Below are positions 23,637-35,287 of a DNA stretch of 64,000 nucleotides, in pieces; position 1 is the first letter of the stretch, and each line of letters starts with the position of its first letter. This DNA comes from Porodaedalea pini (taxonomy: Eukaryota; Basidiomycota; Agaricomycetes; Hymenochaetales; Hymenochaetaceae), in contig NBAY01000083.1 of the NCBI GenBank assembly GCA_002794775.1, positions 62,001 to 126,000 of the forward strand, written 5' to 3'. A program made the position numbers and the translations under genes. The notes beneath the pieces are model-generated. The model was not told where the DNA came from and made no database searches. It saw only the letters and a list, made by a program, of their open reading frames with translations.

Positions 23637-24485
23637 CAGCCTTTTTCATAAGTCCTGCGACACGTGCATGTCACGTGAAGTGAGCCACGTCAGAGCCAAA
23701 GTGTCGAAAAATTAGAATGAATGCCTATTTTCTCTGTGAATTCTGCACAGTACCTGCTCATTAAGTACTCAAAAAAAGGGCACGGTTCTCAGGAGAAGAA
23801 ATATGTAAAATAGGGAGCAATAAATTGACTGTGTAGGTGGGTGGAGATCAAACAAGTGCAGCTAGTCTGTTCTCTCACCCATTTCCACTGAGATTCAAAA
23901 ATTATGGCTCCCCTACATCTATCTATAAAATTCTTTCCTGTGACTGTAAATTAAGTATATGACTATACCAACATCTCCTGCAAGTTTGAAGCTAATCCAT
24001 TCAGTATTCATGGTCCAGCAGCAACATTTGTGTTCTACTCTGCAAGACCTGTTGTGAGAAAAGGAGGGTGGAAAGAGCTTGAAGTGCAACACAAATGTTG
24101 CTGCTGGACCATGAATACTGAATGGATTGGCTTCAAACTTGCAGGAGATGTTGATATAGTCATATACTTAATTTACAGACACAGGAAAGAATTTTATAGG
24201 TAGATGTAGGGGAGCCATAATTTTTGAATCTCGGTGGAAATGGGTGAGAGAACAGACCAGCTGCACTTGTTTGATCTCCACCCACCTACACAGTCAATTT
24301 ATTGCTCCCTATTTTACATATTTCTTCTCCTGAGAACCGTGCCTTTTTTTTGAGTACTTAATGAGCAGGTACTGTGCAGAATTCACAGAGAAAATAGGCA
24401 TTCATTCTAATTTTTCGACACTTTGGCTCTGACGTGGCTCACTTCACGTGAAATGCACGTGTCGCAGGACTTATGAAAAAGGCTG
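23637..24485. mobile_element. 849-bp hairpin MITE, copy 3 (TA target site)
   Basis: CAGCC/GGCTG ends flanked by TA. Same spacer orientation as copy 1. A few substitutions in one arm are matched in the other (for example a cleaner CACGTG on the left than on the right, where one reads CACGTGAAAT). Confidence 0.93.
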
Positions 24486-24941
24486 TAAATGTTCTTGCAG
24501 CTTTGTCTCCATCAAATCTATCAAACAAGCCATTGACGATTGTGCTCTGCCTTCTGCTTTTCATTTCATTACACCTGCCAATTCCCGACCTTCTTTTGTG
24601 AAGAGTTGAAAATATTTCCCGCAAACACACTTGACCCAATGCTTGCATTATTGGGTCACTTTGAGTTTCATGACAAATAGTATGTGGGGCCTAGTCGAAG
24701 CTTAAATTATTGCACACTGGAAATTCCATACAAATGACCTTCACTAAGTGAATGTGATGAAAGGAGGAATAAGACAACAAGGGGTATAAGACACATGCAT
24801 CCATTAGATGTAAAAACTAAGAAACAAAGGCCGGACCAACAGGGAGTCCTTCACCTCTAGAAAATGGCATGGGAAGAAGTTTTGAGCCCTTGATATAAAC
24901 ACATTATTGGATCAGAAAGCATCTTCACCTTTTCTCTGAGC
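24486..24941. other. Intergenic, no gene recognised
   Basis: 3' flank of DUF6533 copy F on the minus strand. Nothing else recognised. Confidence 0.45.
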
Positions 24942-27431
24942 TCAAGAAAAACCCATATCGCTCATCTGAAGGCTAGTTCCATTGTTAACCCCTCGTTGTC
25001 CTGCCTCCTTCAAGTTGAGCATCATCTGACTGCCGAGTACACATAGTAAAGCTGGATTTCCAAGAAATAGTAGAAGGTTTTCTGAAAACTGTTTTGACAC
25101 AGTCAGATTGTACTGCATTATGTTTATAACACAGAAAAATATCAGTATGACTAAAGCCATCAGCTAAGTCCAGATCAGTAAGCTAGCAATGTTGACTGCA
25201 TAACAATAGTATGAGAATCAGATACCTGATCTTTAATAAGGACTTTCACTAGACTGAAGCCATTGAAGCAGGAAGACATTTTCCAGACCTCGAATGCCTT
25301 GTAGATAGTTAGGACCAGAAGTATAGCTCCATACACCAGTGGAATCGACCTTTGATAGAGTCATAAGCAGTTTGGTGACTTTGGTTTGACTCAGATCAAT
25401 TACCAGTCTGCAATTCCCCAAACATATGGTACAAATCCATCCATTCTGCAAACTGTGACACTTTCTGAAAGACCTCCAATAGCAACTATTTCCATAGTCA
25501 ATATCTATGCAAGTTCAATAATGATCTGGCTTACTGTGTTCAAATATAGTAAGATAAATGAGTGCTCCCATCTTGAAAGCTGCTTCCAAGACAAGCAATA
25601 TTTTGAGAAAAACTGACAGCTTCTTGCCTGCTGAATTCTAAGCAACTGTTGGTTTAAATTGTCAATTATTTACCTCCAGAATAAAGTGCAAGAACTCTGA
25701 TCATAAGTATATCTGTGGAAATATATATGTTATGTTACAGCCTTTTTCATAAGTCCTGCGACACGTGCATGTCACATGAAATGAGCCGCGTCAGAGCCAA
25801 AGTGTTGAAAAATTAGAATGAATGCCTATTTTCTCTGTGAATTCTGCACAGTACCTGCTCATTAAGTACTCAAAAAAAAAGGCACAGTTCTCAGGAGAAT
25901 AAATATGTAAAATAGGGAGCAATAAATTGACTGTGTAGGTGGGTGGAGATCAAACAAGTGCAGCTAGTCTGTTCTCTCACCCATTTCCACTGAGATTCAA
26001 AAATTATGGCTCCCCTACATCTACATATAAAATTCTTTCCTGTGTCTTTAAATTAAGTATATGACTATATCAACATCTCCTGCAAGTTTGAAGCTAATCC
26101 ATTCAGTATTCATGGTGCAGTAGCAAGATTTGTGTTCTACTCTGCAAGACCTGTTGTGAGAAAAGGAGAGTGGAAAGAGCTTGAAGTGGAGCACAAATGT
26201 TGCTGCTGGACCATGAATACTGAATGGATTGGCTTCAAACTTGCAGGAGATGTTGGTATAGTCATATACTTAATTTACAGACACAGGAAAGAATTTTATA
26301 GATAGATGTAGGGGAGCCATAATTTTTGAATCTCAGTGGAAATGGGTGAGAGAACAGACCAGCTGCACTTGTTTGATCTCCACCCACCTACACAGTCAAT
26401 TTATTGCTCCCTATTTTACATATTTCTGCTTCTGAGAACTGTGCCTTTTTTTTGAGTACTTAATGAGCAGGTACTGTGCAGAATTCACAGAGAAAATAGG
26501 CATTCATTCTAATTTTTCGACATTTTGTCTCTGACGCGGCTCATTTCACATGACATGCACGTGTCGCAGGACTTATGAAAAAGGCTGTAAATTCTGATAA
26601 TAATTAAATAACAGCTTACAGTGAGTCAAGATGACAGCAGTCCAATCTGTGTATGTTAATAATCAAATGAGAAAGGAAAATTGAGTACATCAAAAAGACT
26701 CACTAGAGATAGTTCGAGTCCATTCAGCAAAATTGCCTGCAAAATGTCAGAATCACGATTTCAGCCTTTTGCATTTGCCTACGTAGACTACACACATCTA
26801 GGGAAATGATATCATTTCACTATACATAATTCAAATTCAAATTCGTAAGACGTACAGAGGGAGATTTGCTTCAAACATGTTCCCTTTGAGATCAGTTAGC
26901 TTGGATGACATCCGTCTTGAAAGAGCCGTGGATATGGCGAGATTTTTAAACGTACAAAATAGAACCGCGACAGTGCCTAGAAGTCCAATATATCGATTCT
27001 GATGCATTCCTTAGGCCATAAGTCAAGTGCTCTGTAATCTAACATTACTTACTGCAAAATAGACAAGATTTGCGGCTCTAAGTGGTGACCCCTGTGAGTT
27101 ATCCACAATTAGCACTTTGTACCACTGGACGAAGTACTTCAACATATATACCCAGAAGTACCGGACCTGGCGAAAAAAACATGTAGGTTACTAGATTGTG
27201 CACCATTAGACAAGGAGTTGTAATTTTACCTCTTTGTCCATTGTAACAGCTGACATGGTTGTAAGCACTTCAAAGACAAGAAAGCAAGACGGATAGATAC
27301 ATACTGCTATCATAGACTAAAATTGTGACAGTTGCTACTTTGAAATACTGCTCGATAGTAATTTCTGATACCCAGAGTGGTGCCAGGCTAGGAGCAATAG
27401 GCTCAACATCAGAGCGGATGGAGAGCTTCAT
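24942..27431 (-). CDS. DUF6533-type membrane protein, copy F, with a transposon in an intron
   Basis: Minus-strand gene starting at 27431 with MKLSIRSDVEPIAPSLAPLW and ending exon 1 at VYDS. The 20-nt micro-exon codes TVTMDKE. The 15-nt micro-exon is at 27153-27167 (VRYFW). Later exons code ILMIRVLALYSG and the GAILLVLTIYKAFEVWKMSS-like helix. The last exon contains MMLNLKEAGQRGVNNGTSLQ and stops at 24942. A hairpin element (25738-26587) sits in the intron between the exon ending near 26620 and the ILMIRVLALYSG exon, so coding capacity may be unharmed if that intron is spliced. A TATA-like box is at 27515. No premature stop was noticed in the exons read. Confidence 0.75.
25738..26587. mobile_element. 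850-bp hairpin MITE, copy 4 (TA target site)
   Basis: CAGCC/GGCTG ends flanked by TA. One base longer than the other copies. The left CACGTG pair has decayed to CACGTG plus CACATG and the right arm shows the matching change. Located in an intron of DUF6533 copy F. Confidence 0.93.
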
Positions 27432-27514
27432 CTAGGTTGATCTTCAGCTCGAGATAAACAAGTGCGGATGAAGGCGGGTCTGTGTATCTCGAGCTCAAGC
27501 GTCAGGACAAGGCC

Positions 27515-27522
27515 TTATATAC
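27515..27522 (-). promoter_or_regulatory. TATA-like element of DUF6533 copy F
   Basis: On the minus strand it reads GTATATAA, 84 bp upstream of the ATG at 27431. Confidence 0.5.
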
Positions 27523-28630
27523 ACCTGCGCAAGACATCGCAGGTCAATCAGATGGAAGTTGGATGGCTAGTTCAGCTTCCGAGCTTGCAGGGGCTCATCG
27601 GGCAGGGAAGAAGATCGCAATGATGAGACGACTCCACCAAGTAGTAGACTGATTGCGTTAGGAGACTGCTATATCCTCTTGTATTCGCATCTTTATCAGA
27701 AGGAGATGACCGTCGATTAGCGTCGTTGTCACTTTACAGCTCCAGAGTTATTTGGTAGCTCTCCTGATCGTGTTTGAGCTTAGTATTCATAGAGTTGCGC
27801 AAGCATTGTCTTTCATTTCCTCCTTTCCTTGAGCCGAGAGCAATGAAGATAAGTGGCGGCAAGGAGAGTTCATGCACACCTGGTGTGTAATAGCCAACTC
27901 GTGACCACGGTAGCTTGACTTCTTTACAAAGATTAGGAAAGGAGAATCAACGCGACTCACGATTCTAGATCCCTCATCGCCAGGTGCGTTCAAGATCTTT
28001 GTTGCACATCAAGGCCGGCCATCTCGGTCTCGAAAGACAAAGAATCTCCAGTACCGGCGTCAGCGAAGTAGCCATGGAGCTCGTAGGATCAAGATCAGAT
28101 TCTGTAGTACGATGGGCTCAGATTATAGCGACGATAGCCGTCCGTCCAAAACAAGGACTTGAACCGTGCACCGCTCTTTGCTGAAGCGTTCTGCTAGAAC
28201 ATCAGGTTTCGGCACCGGTTGTGCGTCTCGGAGAGACAACTTTGATGCGTGGCTCAAGATCAGGACGCAGATACTATTGTAGGACGGGATTCGAACCTGA
28301 TATTATCTGCCGCTGCCTGGCTACACCAGGAGTGGATTGAATCTTCTGATAAACTTCCTTTTGCTATATTGGCGTCAACTGAGATAGACGTTCGATCACT
28401 TCGCGGCAACTTGAGAGGTTCTGAATTTTAGAGAATATGATAGACTTGGGTCGCCCAGAATGAAGCTCTTAAGACCCATCACCACGAGGAACGAGAATAT
28501 GATTAGCTAGAGAACTCCTGGCCTAGAGAGACTACCACAGGGAGCTCAAGGAAGCTTTGGTTTGAATTCAAGCATAGAAATGGGACTTGGCGACTGCCTC
28601 TCGCGCACGTGACTCTATTCGCGGCAAGCC
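27523..28630. other. Intergenic with two tRNA-like fragments
   Basis: Mostly featureless. On the minus strand GGTTCGAATCC (about 28290) and GGTTCAAGTCC (about 28155) match the internal B box of RNA polymerase III genes. The first is preceded by GTGTAGCCAGGCAGCGG, resembling a shortened tRNA D arm, but no 7-bp acceptor stem of correct spacing forms. I treat both as tRNA-derived fragments, not genes. Confidence 0.3.
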
Positions 28631-28801
28631 GGACAGCTCTTTCTCGTTACAGACCGCATGCCAGCATCTGCTCTACATGTACACAACTCAATTCGAACAG
28701 TTTCGAGCTCCCCCTGTTGATCGGCCTCGAGGACTGTCAACTCGGGCATCGTAATCGACTAATGTAACAAATGCAACCGCACGGAGGAATGTCCGTTAGC
28801 G

Positions 28802-28825
28802 ACTCGGACGCTTCGCTGTCCGAGT
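28802..28825 (+). promoter_or_regulatory. Perfect inverted repeat with CGG-N12-CCG, intact P450 promoter
   Basis: ACTCGGAC, 8-bp spacer GCTTCGCT, GTCCGAGT: a perfect 8-bp inverted repeat 155 bp upstream of the ATG. Inverted CGG/CCG triplets are the usual targets of fungal Zn2Cys6 activators. The site is kept in both P450 pseudogenes. Confidence 0.6.
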
Positions 28826-28979
28826 GCAACGCGCGGTGAAGAAAACTCGAAGAAACTCATCGCATTTTTGTACAACACTTTCACATGGTACCTCCGGCAA
28901 ATGCGGGAGGCGAGGTGCCATAAATATTGCTGCGAAGGTTGAACGCGCGCAACTGCACTCTGACCACAACGACTCGAAC

Positions 28980-31900
28980 ATGGCGACACTCAGCCCAATC
29001 CCACTGCCTCCAACAATCCCATTCCTCGGAAATGCGACTCTGATCGACCTCGATGTACCCGTACGCTCGTTCTTGCTCCTCGCGAAGCAGTACGGCGAGA
29101 TCTATCAGCTCACATTCAGCGGAGGTGTCGTCGTCGTACACATCAACTCTGCAGCGATGGTCCGCCAAGTCAGCGACGACGTGCACTTCAGAAAGTCGGT
29201 TAGCAGGGGTCTGAGGGAGGTCAGGAACTTGGCGGGCGATGGTCTTTTCACGGCTGAGCTCGATGAACCGAACTGGGGGATTGCGCGTGCGTGATCAGCT
29301 TGATCCTTCCCATTTTCTAGCTGACTGGTATTATCCAGACCGGATCCTTATGCCTGCCTTCGGTACAGCAAATGTTCGCAATATGTTCCCCGACATGCAA
29401 GACATCTGTTCGCAGCTGCTCCTCAAATGGGCTCGCTTCGGGCCATCGCACGTCTTCGACCCCTGCGAGGACTTTACACGTACTGCTTTTGATACGATCT
29501 CGTTGTGTAGCATGTCTTATCGCTTCAACTCATTCTACGAGCGCGACATGCCTGCCTTCACTCAGGAGATGGCCGAATTTCTGGCCATGTCTGGTCGACG
29601 AGCGTTCCGGCCTGCGTTCATGAAGATGATCCCACTGCTGTATAAGAGGGAGGACGAGAAGTACTTCGAGGACGCGAAACATATGACGGAGGTTGCAAGG
29701 GAGATTATTAGACAGAGGAAGGAGCAGCCTGCGGAGAAGCCTGATCTGTTGAGTCTTATGCTAGAGGGCAAGGACCCGAAGACGGGCGGGCAGCTATCTG
29801 AAGAGAATATCATCTATAATGTGAGGTTCCACTAATCTGTTACAAACTCATTGACTGATTCGTGTGCGCAGCTCCTCACTTTCCTCATCGCGGGTCATGA
29901 AACGACCTCTGGCCTTTTAACTTTTGCGACCTATTTCCTACTCAAAAACCCTTCCACCCTCCAGACGCTTCGCGAGGAGCTTGACGATGTACTCGGCTCG
30001 GAAGAGCCTACTCTCGAGGACATCGGGAAGATGCCATACCTCACCGCCGTGATACGTGAGACGCTCCGCCTCCAACCAACCGCACCAGCACGCAGCGTCG
30101 TGCCCCTGCAAGACACAGAGCTTATCGGTGGCAATGGCGATGCATCCAACCCGGCGAACAAACGCTACGCAGTGCAGAAAGGTCAATTGATTATTGTACA
30201 CGCAATCACGTCGATGCGGGACCCGCATGTGTGGGGCGACGACGCGGAGGCGTTCCGCCCGGAACGCATGCTCGACGGCAAATTCGAGAATCTGCCTGAA
30301 CAGGCGTGGCAGCCGTTCGGGTACGGCGCGCGCGCGTGCATTGGTCGTGCGTTTGCGTGGCAGGAGGCGATGCTCGTGCTTGCGAGCGTGTTCAGCCAGT
30401 TCGACGTGTACTTTAAGGACGCGAGCTACAATTTGGAGATCAAGCAGGCGCTGACGATTAAGCCGAAGGATATGTTTGTTAGAGTCGTGCCGAGGAGGCG
30501 TAATGGGACTACGGGGAGAGTGCCGAGACCGGTTGCGACGAGCGGAAGGCAGAAGGAGGAAATGGCAGTGGGTGAACAGGGCAGGGAGGACGGACACCCG
30601 CTGTACGTATTGTATGGTAGTAACACTGGTACAAGCCAGGCGTTCGCGCAGCGTATCGTGTCTGATGCACACGCTCACGGTGAGACCTCTGTTCCACATA
30701 TTTACATTTCTGTTCACTCATTCTTTACCAGGTTTCAAAGCGCAGCTTAATACGCTCGACAACGCGACGGACCGCCTGCCGACAGACGGACCCATTGTGA
30801 TAGTGACCGCCTCCTTTGAGGGAGAGCCCGCTGACAACGCCGCTCAGTTCGTCGCTTGGCTCTCCGCGCTGCCTACCGAGAGCGAGAAGCCTCCGCTGGC
30901 CGACACGAAATACACGGTCTTCGGCTGTGGGAACCACGAATGGGTGAGGACGTACCAGCGCATTCCGACACTCGTCGATGAGAAGATGGCCACTGCAGGT
31001 GCGGAGCGTCTGATGGAGCGCGGCGAGGGTGATGCGGGCGCGCCGGACTTCTTCCAGGTATTCGACGAGTATGAAGAGCGGTTATGGGATGTCCTTGAAA
31101 ACGTCTGTTTTTCTATTTATTTCGCTTTCCACTCTATAGCTCATATTCTTGCAGAAATATCAAGTGACGGGAAAGACGAACAAGGCAGAGGGAGAAAGTG
31201 GTTTGAGTGTCGAGCTCGCTAGCGTGGGTACGGGTCGTGCCAAAATCTTGCGACAGATGGATGCTGCAATGGGCGAAATACTGGCGAACAGGCTCCTGAC
31301 GAAACTTGGGGCGCCGCAGAAGAGACATATCGGTCCGTATACTTTCATTCTGTTATATGACCTATCTGCCTGAAGTACTGATGCGTGATGATAGAGATTT
31401 CGCTTCCGGAAGGAATGTCATATAGGGCTGGGGACTACCTCGCTATGTAGGTATAGTCCTTTTGTGAGAGACTAGATAGCTAACTAAATCATTCACAGTT
31501 TACCTTCGAACCCTGAGGAGACAGTGCAGAGGGCATTGACTCGATTCAAGCTGAGTGGTGATCAGGAGGTACGGATAAACATTCCAAAACCATTCCCTTG
31601 ACTCAAAATATTCTACAGATCACTATCAAAGCCAATGGACCGACCACTCTTCCAGTCAATGCTCCGACCTCCGTCCATTCCCTCCTTAGCGGCTTCGTCG
31701 AGCTGAGTCAGCCCGCTACGACGAGAGATCTGCAAGCTCTTAAGGCGACATCATCCAGTGAAGCCACCGTCGCGACGCTGAACAACCTCCTCGAGAAATA
31801 CCAAGACGAAGTCCTCGCAAAGCGTGTCAGCGTGCTCGAGCTGCTCGAACAACACGCAGACATCGATCTCCCATTCGCCTCGTTCCTCAGCCTCCTCCCG

Positions 31901-32701
31901 CCTATGCGTATACGGCAGTACTCCATCTCCTCCTCTCCGCTTGTTGATGCAAGCCGTGTCTCGCTTACCGTCAGCGTCCTTGATGCACCTGCGCTGTCTG
32001 GTCTTGGACAGACGCGTTTCCGAGGCGTCGCGTCTTCGTTCCTCGCTGGCCTCACGCAAGGCGCGCGTGCGCCCGTGGTAGTTCGTCCGTCTGGCGCACA
32101 GTTTGCGCTTCCCTCCGATCCGCTGTCACCCATCGTGATGTTCGCGGTTGGTTCGGGGCTCGCACCGTTTCGCGGTTTCGTGCAGGAACGTGCAGCGCAG
32201 AAGGCGGCGGGCCGTGCGATCGGGCGCGCAGTGCTATTCTTCGGATGTCGAGACCCCGACGAGGATTACTTGTATGCGGATGCGGAGTTGAAGCAGTGGG
32301 CAGAGGCCGGTGTCGTTGACGTGCGGCCGGCATTCTCGAGGAAGAGTGAAGTGTCCGAGGGTTGCAAATACGTCCAACAGTGTGTCTTTCTTCTCATTTG
32401 CTTGTCATTCGTTACTTATGATCCGTCTTCAGTCGCATGTGGCACGACCGCCAGATCATCAAGGACCTTTACGACCTCAATGCGAAAGTTCGTTTTATCT
32501 CTTTCGTTGACTTCACCTGATCAAATTCTCACGATGCGCTTCCAGTTCTTCACCTGCGGCTCGCGCCGCGCTGCGAACGGGATCAAGCAGGTCTGTATCG
32601 ACATTATGAAGGACAACAACCCCGACTGGAGCGACGAGCGGGCGGTGGCTGCTTTCGAGCGTGTGCAGAAGGAGCGCTATGCCGCAGACGTTTTTGACTG
32701 A
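28980..32701 (+). CDS. CYP505-like self-sufficient cytochrome P450 fused to its reductase
   Basis: Ten exons: 28980-29286, 29339-29820, 29872-30679, 30732-31102, 31155-31332, 31395-31446, 31499-31568, 31619-32379, 32433-32487 and 32546-32701. Spliced they give one frame of 1079 residues, the usual CYP505/BM3 length. Heme domain: AGHETTS about 270, ETLR about 326, FGYGARACIG with the heme Cys at about 419. FMN domain: YGSNTGTSQAF about 510. FAD domain: RQYSISSSP about 855. NADPH loop: GSGLAPFRGF about 938. The protein ends RYAADVFD. There is no N-terminal membrane anchor, as expected for this soluble class. Known members hydroxylate fatty acids and related chains near the chain end using NADPH. 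Two dead relatives lie upstream. A CGG-N12-CCG inverted repeat lies 155 bp before the start. Confidence 0.93.
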
Positions 32702-33577
32702 GAACTCCGATATCAGTACTGTGCGCGATGCAATTGACGAAAAGAATGTCTGTAAGGTAGACCCGATGGCTGTGCTTCACATTTATACACGATGCTTCGC
32801 TTTCAGCCATGTGCAGGGCTATGTGTTCTGTGAGTTCGTTGCGAGAATCACCGTTATCACAGCCGCAGATCAATTCTTCAAGGCTATGCGATATGTCAAC
32901 GCTCTTCCAGCGTGCCTTGCTGACTTGAAATTAGGAAAAGGTCGACGCCAACTCCTTTGGTTTACAACTTCAAGACTATTGCGCAATTTGATGTCATGAA
33001 GAGGACCATAAACAGCTCTCTATGGGAAGCCTCATACCACGACCAACCAGACGCAGCGGGCTAGATAGCAAGTTGGAAGCTGGCGCGCTCATGTTGGGTG
33101 GGCAGATCTTATGGGAAACAAGACAACGCTTTGTTCTGTGGGGTGAAATTTCATCATTCTTTCATCGCAATACAATGAGTGCCCCGTTAACTCAAAATCT
33201 AAGCACAGGCGTAGTATGTGCATACTGTGATTTCTCCTTCTGTTTTGACCAAAAGGAAGTAGTTTGTCGGTGATGACTCTTGCGGCCGGCCGGGTCAAAA
33301 TTAATGATTGCTAGCTTTAGACTAGAACCTCACTTATATGTAAGCATGAGCACTCCAAGTCCGTATCCTCAGAGTCATATGAGTCCCAGTCATATGTCGA
33401 CTGACTCATGCTGGTAGTCAGAGCAAGCCCGCAGCCGCAGCAGCCACGTTGCGCAGCACTACAACACTTAGTAAGATAATCACGTGTATCTCAAAGGCAA
33501 TGATGAGAACTGTTGACTTTTCCACACCCATCTTCTGCTGCCACTTGCCACCTCCCATCATAACCAACCTAGCCAAC
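32702..33577. other. 3' flank of P450 and promoter region of the Clr2-N-like gene
   Basis: 32702-33110 is homologous to 16620-17110 behind P450 copy 1, so the duplication unit includes 400 bp of 3' flank. Near the right end a TGACTCA motif (33402-33408), the consensus of Gcn4/AP-1-type bZIP factors, lies 170 bp upstream of the next ATG, next to two AGTCATATG words. No gene seen. Confidence 0.5.
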
Positions 33578-34454
33578 ATGGTGAACCCATACTCCGGACA
33601 GCCCAGATATCTAGTTATGACCAATGCACCCATCATCGAGATCACAGACTCTGACTGTGACAAGGAGCTCATCACAGAAACCGTCACCCTTGGCAAGCAA
33701 ACCCTGACGAAGGCTGGTCATGACCACGGGATTTTCTGGCGCGAAACGGTTGCAACTTATGTGATGCATGAAGGGAAGTTTTGGTCGAGTCTTAGTGAGT
33801 CTTGGTTCTCGAACTAGCCAGGCGACCACACTAAGTCAATACCTTAGAACATGACACGATATTTGGGTTGGCGCGGTTCCCGGAGGGCTACGAGCTATAC
33901 GTGAGCAAAAGAGGAGACGATAGGCTTGATTTATATCTGTATGGTAAGTCAAACTATTCAAAATAGACAACATTCTGAAGGTATTGATTTGCATATTAGG
34001 CTTTAAACCTGATGGCACTCATTGGAAATTCACATCTCCTGCTGTAAGTACTGTACCTCTGGCTGCTATACGTGTTCTATAATAGTAACAACATTAGGAT
34101 TTCGTACTGCATGCTAAATGGCTCGCATTCGGTCGCCCGAAAGGCGCCTGCGGGTGCCAGCACTGTTCTGGAGCCTCACAACTTGAAATAAAGGCAAGGC
34201 TGAAGGCAGCTACAAAGAGAGTGAGGATGCCCAGCATAGCCTCGGCACACTCGAAGGGATCAAAGAAGCGGAAAGTCCCAGTGAATCCCCAGCCCAGAAT
34301 TGAGAAACGTAGACGACTGGATCGGGTTGAAATCCAAGTAAAGGACTATACCGATCACAAGAGTTCCGTGTCCGAGCTTCACAAAAAGCGTCTGCAGCAC
34401 GAGAAACTCAACCAAGACATAAAACGTCTGGAAGGAACACTGAAGTCTGATTGA
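33578..34454 (+). CDS. Clr2 N-terminal-domain-like protein, copy 1
   Basis: Four exons (33578-33794, 33848-33943, 34000-34043, 34098-34454) give 237 residues in one frame. The core reads ARFPEGYELY, DLYLYGFKPDG, FTSPADFVLHAKWLAFG and CGCQHCSG. This GY.LY...YLYG...F.SP.EF..H..WL...C.C..C order is the pattern of the fungal cryptic-loci-regulator-2 N-terminal domain family. Clr2 in fission yeast is part of a silencing complex. Agaricomycete relatives are mostly uncharacterised. The C-terminal 80 residues are basic with a KKRK/KRRR nuclear-signal-like region and a charged helical end. The frame opens earlier, at 33449. I choose 33578 because it aligns with the start region of the paralog at 36995. 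Confidence 0.75.
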
Positions 34455-35287
34455 GCCTAAATCAGTGCTGAAGATGCAGATTGATTGTGGTACGATTCTT
34501 GATTTATGACAGGTTTATCAAAGGAACTGAACTTTGAATAAACATTTAGGAACAACTTCAGAATCTGTAACTCTACCCTGTTAGTACTGTGAAGCATAAA
34601 CAGACTGAATTCTAGTATTGCCAATGACAGACTCCCGTACAAAGGAGGGTTTGGAGCACCTTTATGGTAAGAATAGTAATCAGATTTCTTTATATGTACT
34701 CAATAATCTCTAGGGTCATGTTTGTTGTCCTATCTATTGAGCTCCCTCTGTTTCCAACTATTTAGGAAATTTCTGCATATATTAAATCACTATTACTCTT
34801 TACCTTTCTCAGACCTGGCATACAGATATTCAAAAGACTTTACAAACTGTCTTATACAAATGTGAAATTTAAGAAGGGGGTATAAAGGGATACCTAATTC
34901 CATGGCTGTGAATTGTCATAAGAGCTAGTGGTACTGCATAGTATAATGTATATAGTCGCCATTGTTCAATTTGCTGAACCTCCAAACTGGATTTGAACTG
35001 AACCACAGTTTGGTTCAAGTGCAGTTCAGTTTGGTGATATCTGAGTGGTGTGATTTGAGGTTTGGGAGAATGAGCAGTTCAGCTGAACCACCCTGAACTG
35101 GGTTTGAACCTGAACCAAACCAATGAACCAATGAAAAGGAATTATGGCAAATCTGAAGTGAAATTGACCAACATGCTTTGCATATTTTCATTTCAAACAT
35201 GCTCCTAAATTCTGATATTGCTAATGCAAAATACAATTCAACAGACTTAAAGGGTCTGAAAGCTTTTACCAAATATCTGAATATATA
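34455..35287. other. AT-rich intergenic, no gene recognised
   Basis: Between the Clr2-N-like gene and the hairpin element. 34980-35125 is rich in near-repeats of the word TGAACTG/GGTTTGAACC in both orientations. Similar words recur right of the element at 36415-36470. No coding frame supported. Confidence 0.5.

Noticed and set aside
28140..28310. Functional tRNA genes
   Set aside because: B boxes are good but no acceptor stem with correct spacing forms. At best remnants.
31708..32133. Minus-strand frame of 141 codons inside the P450 gene
   Set aside because: Shadow of exon 8. The same shadow occurs in both P450 pseudogenes.
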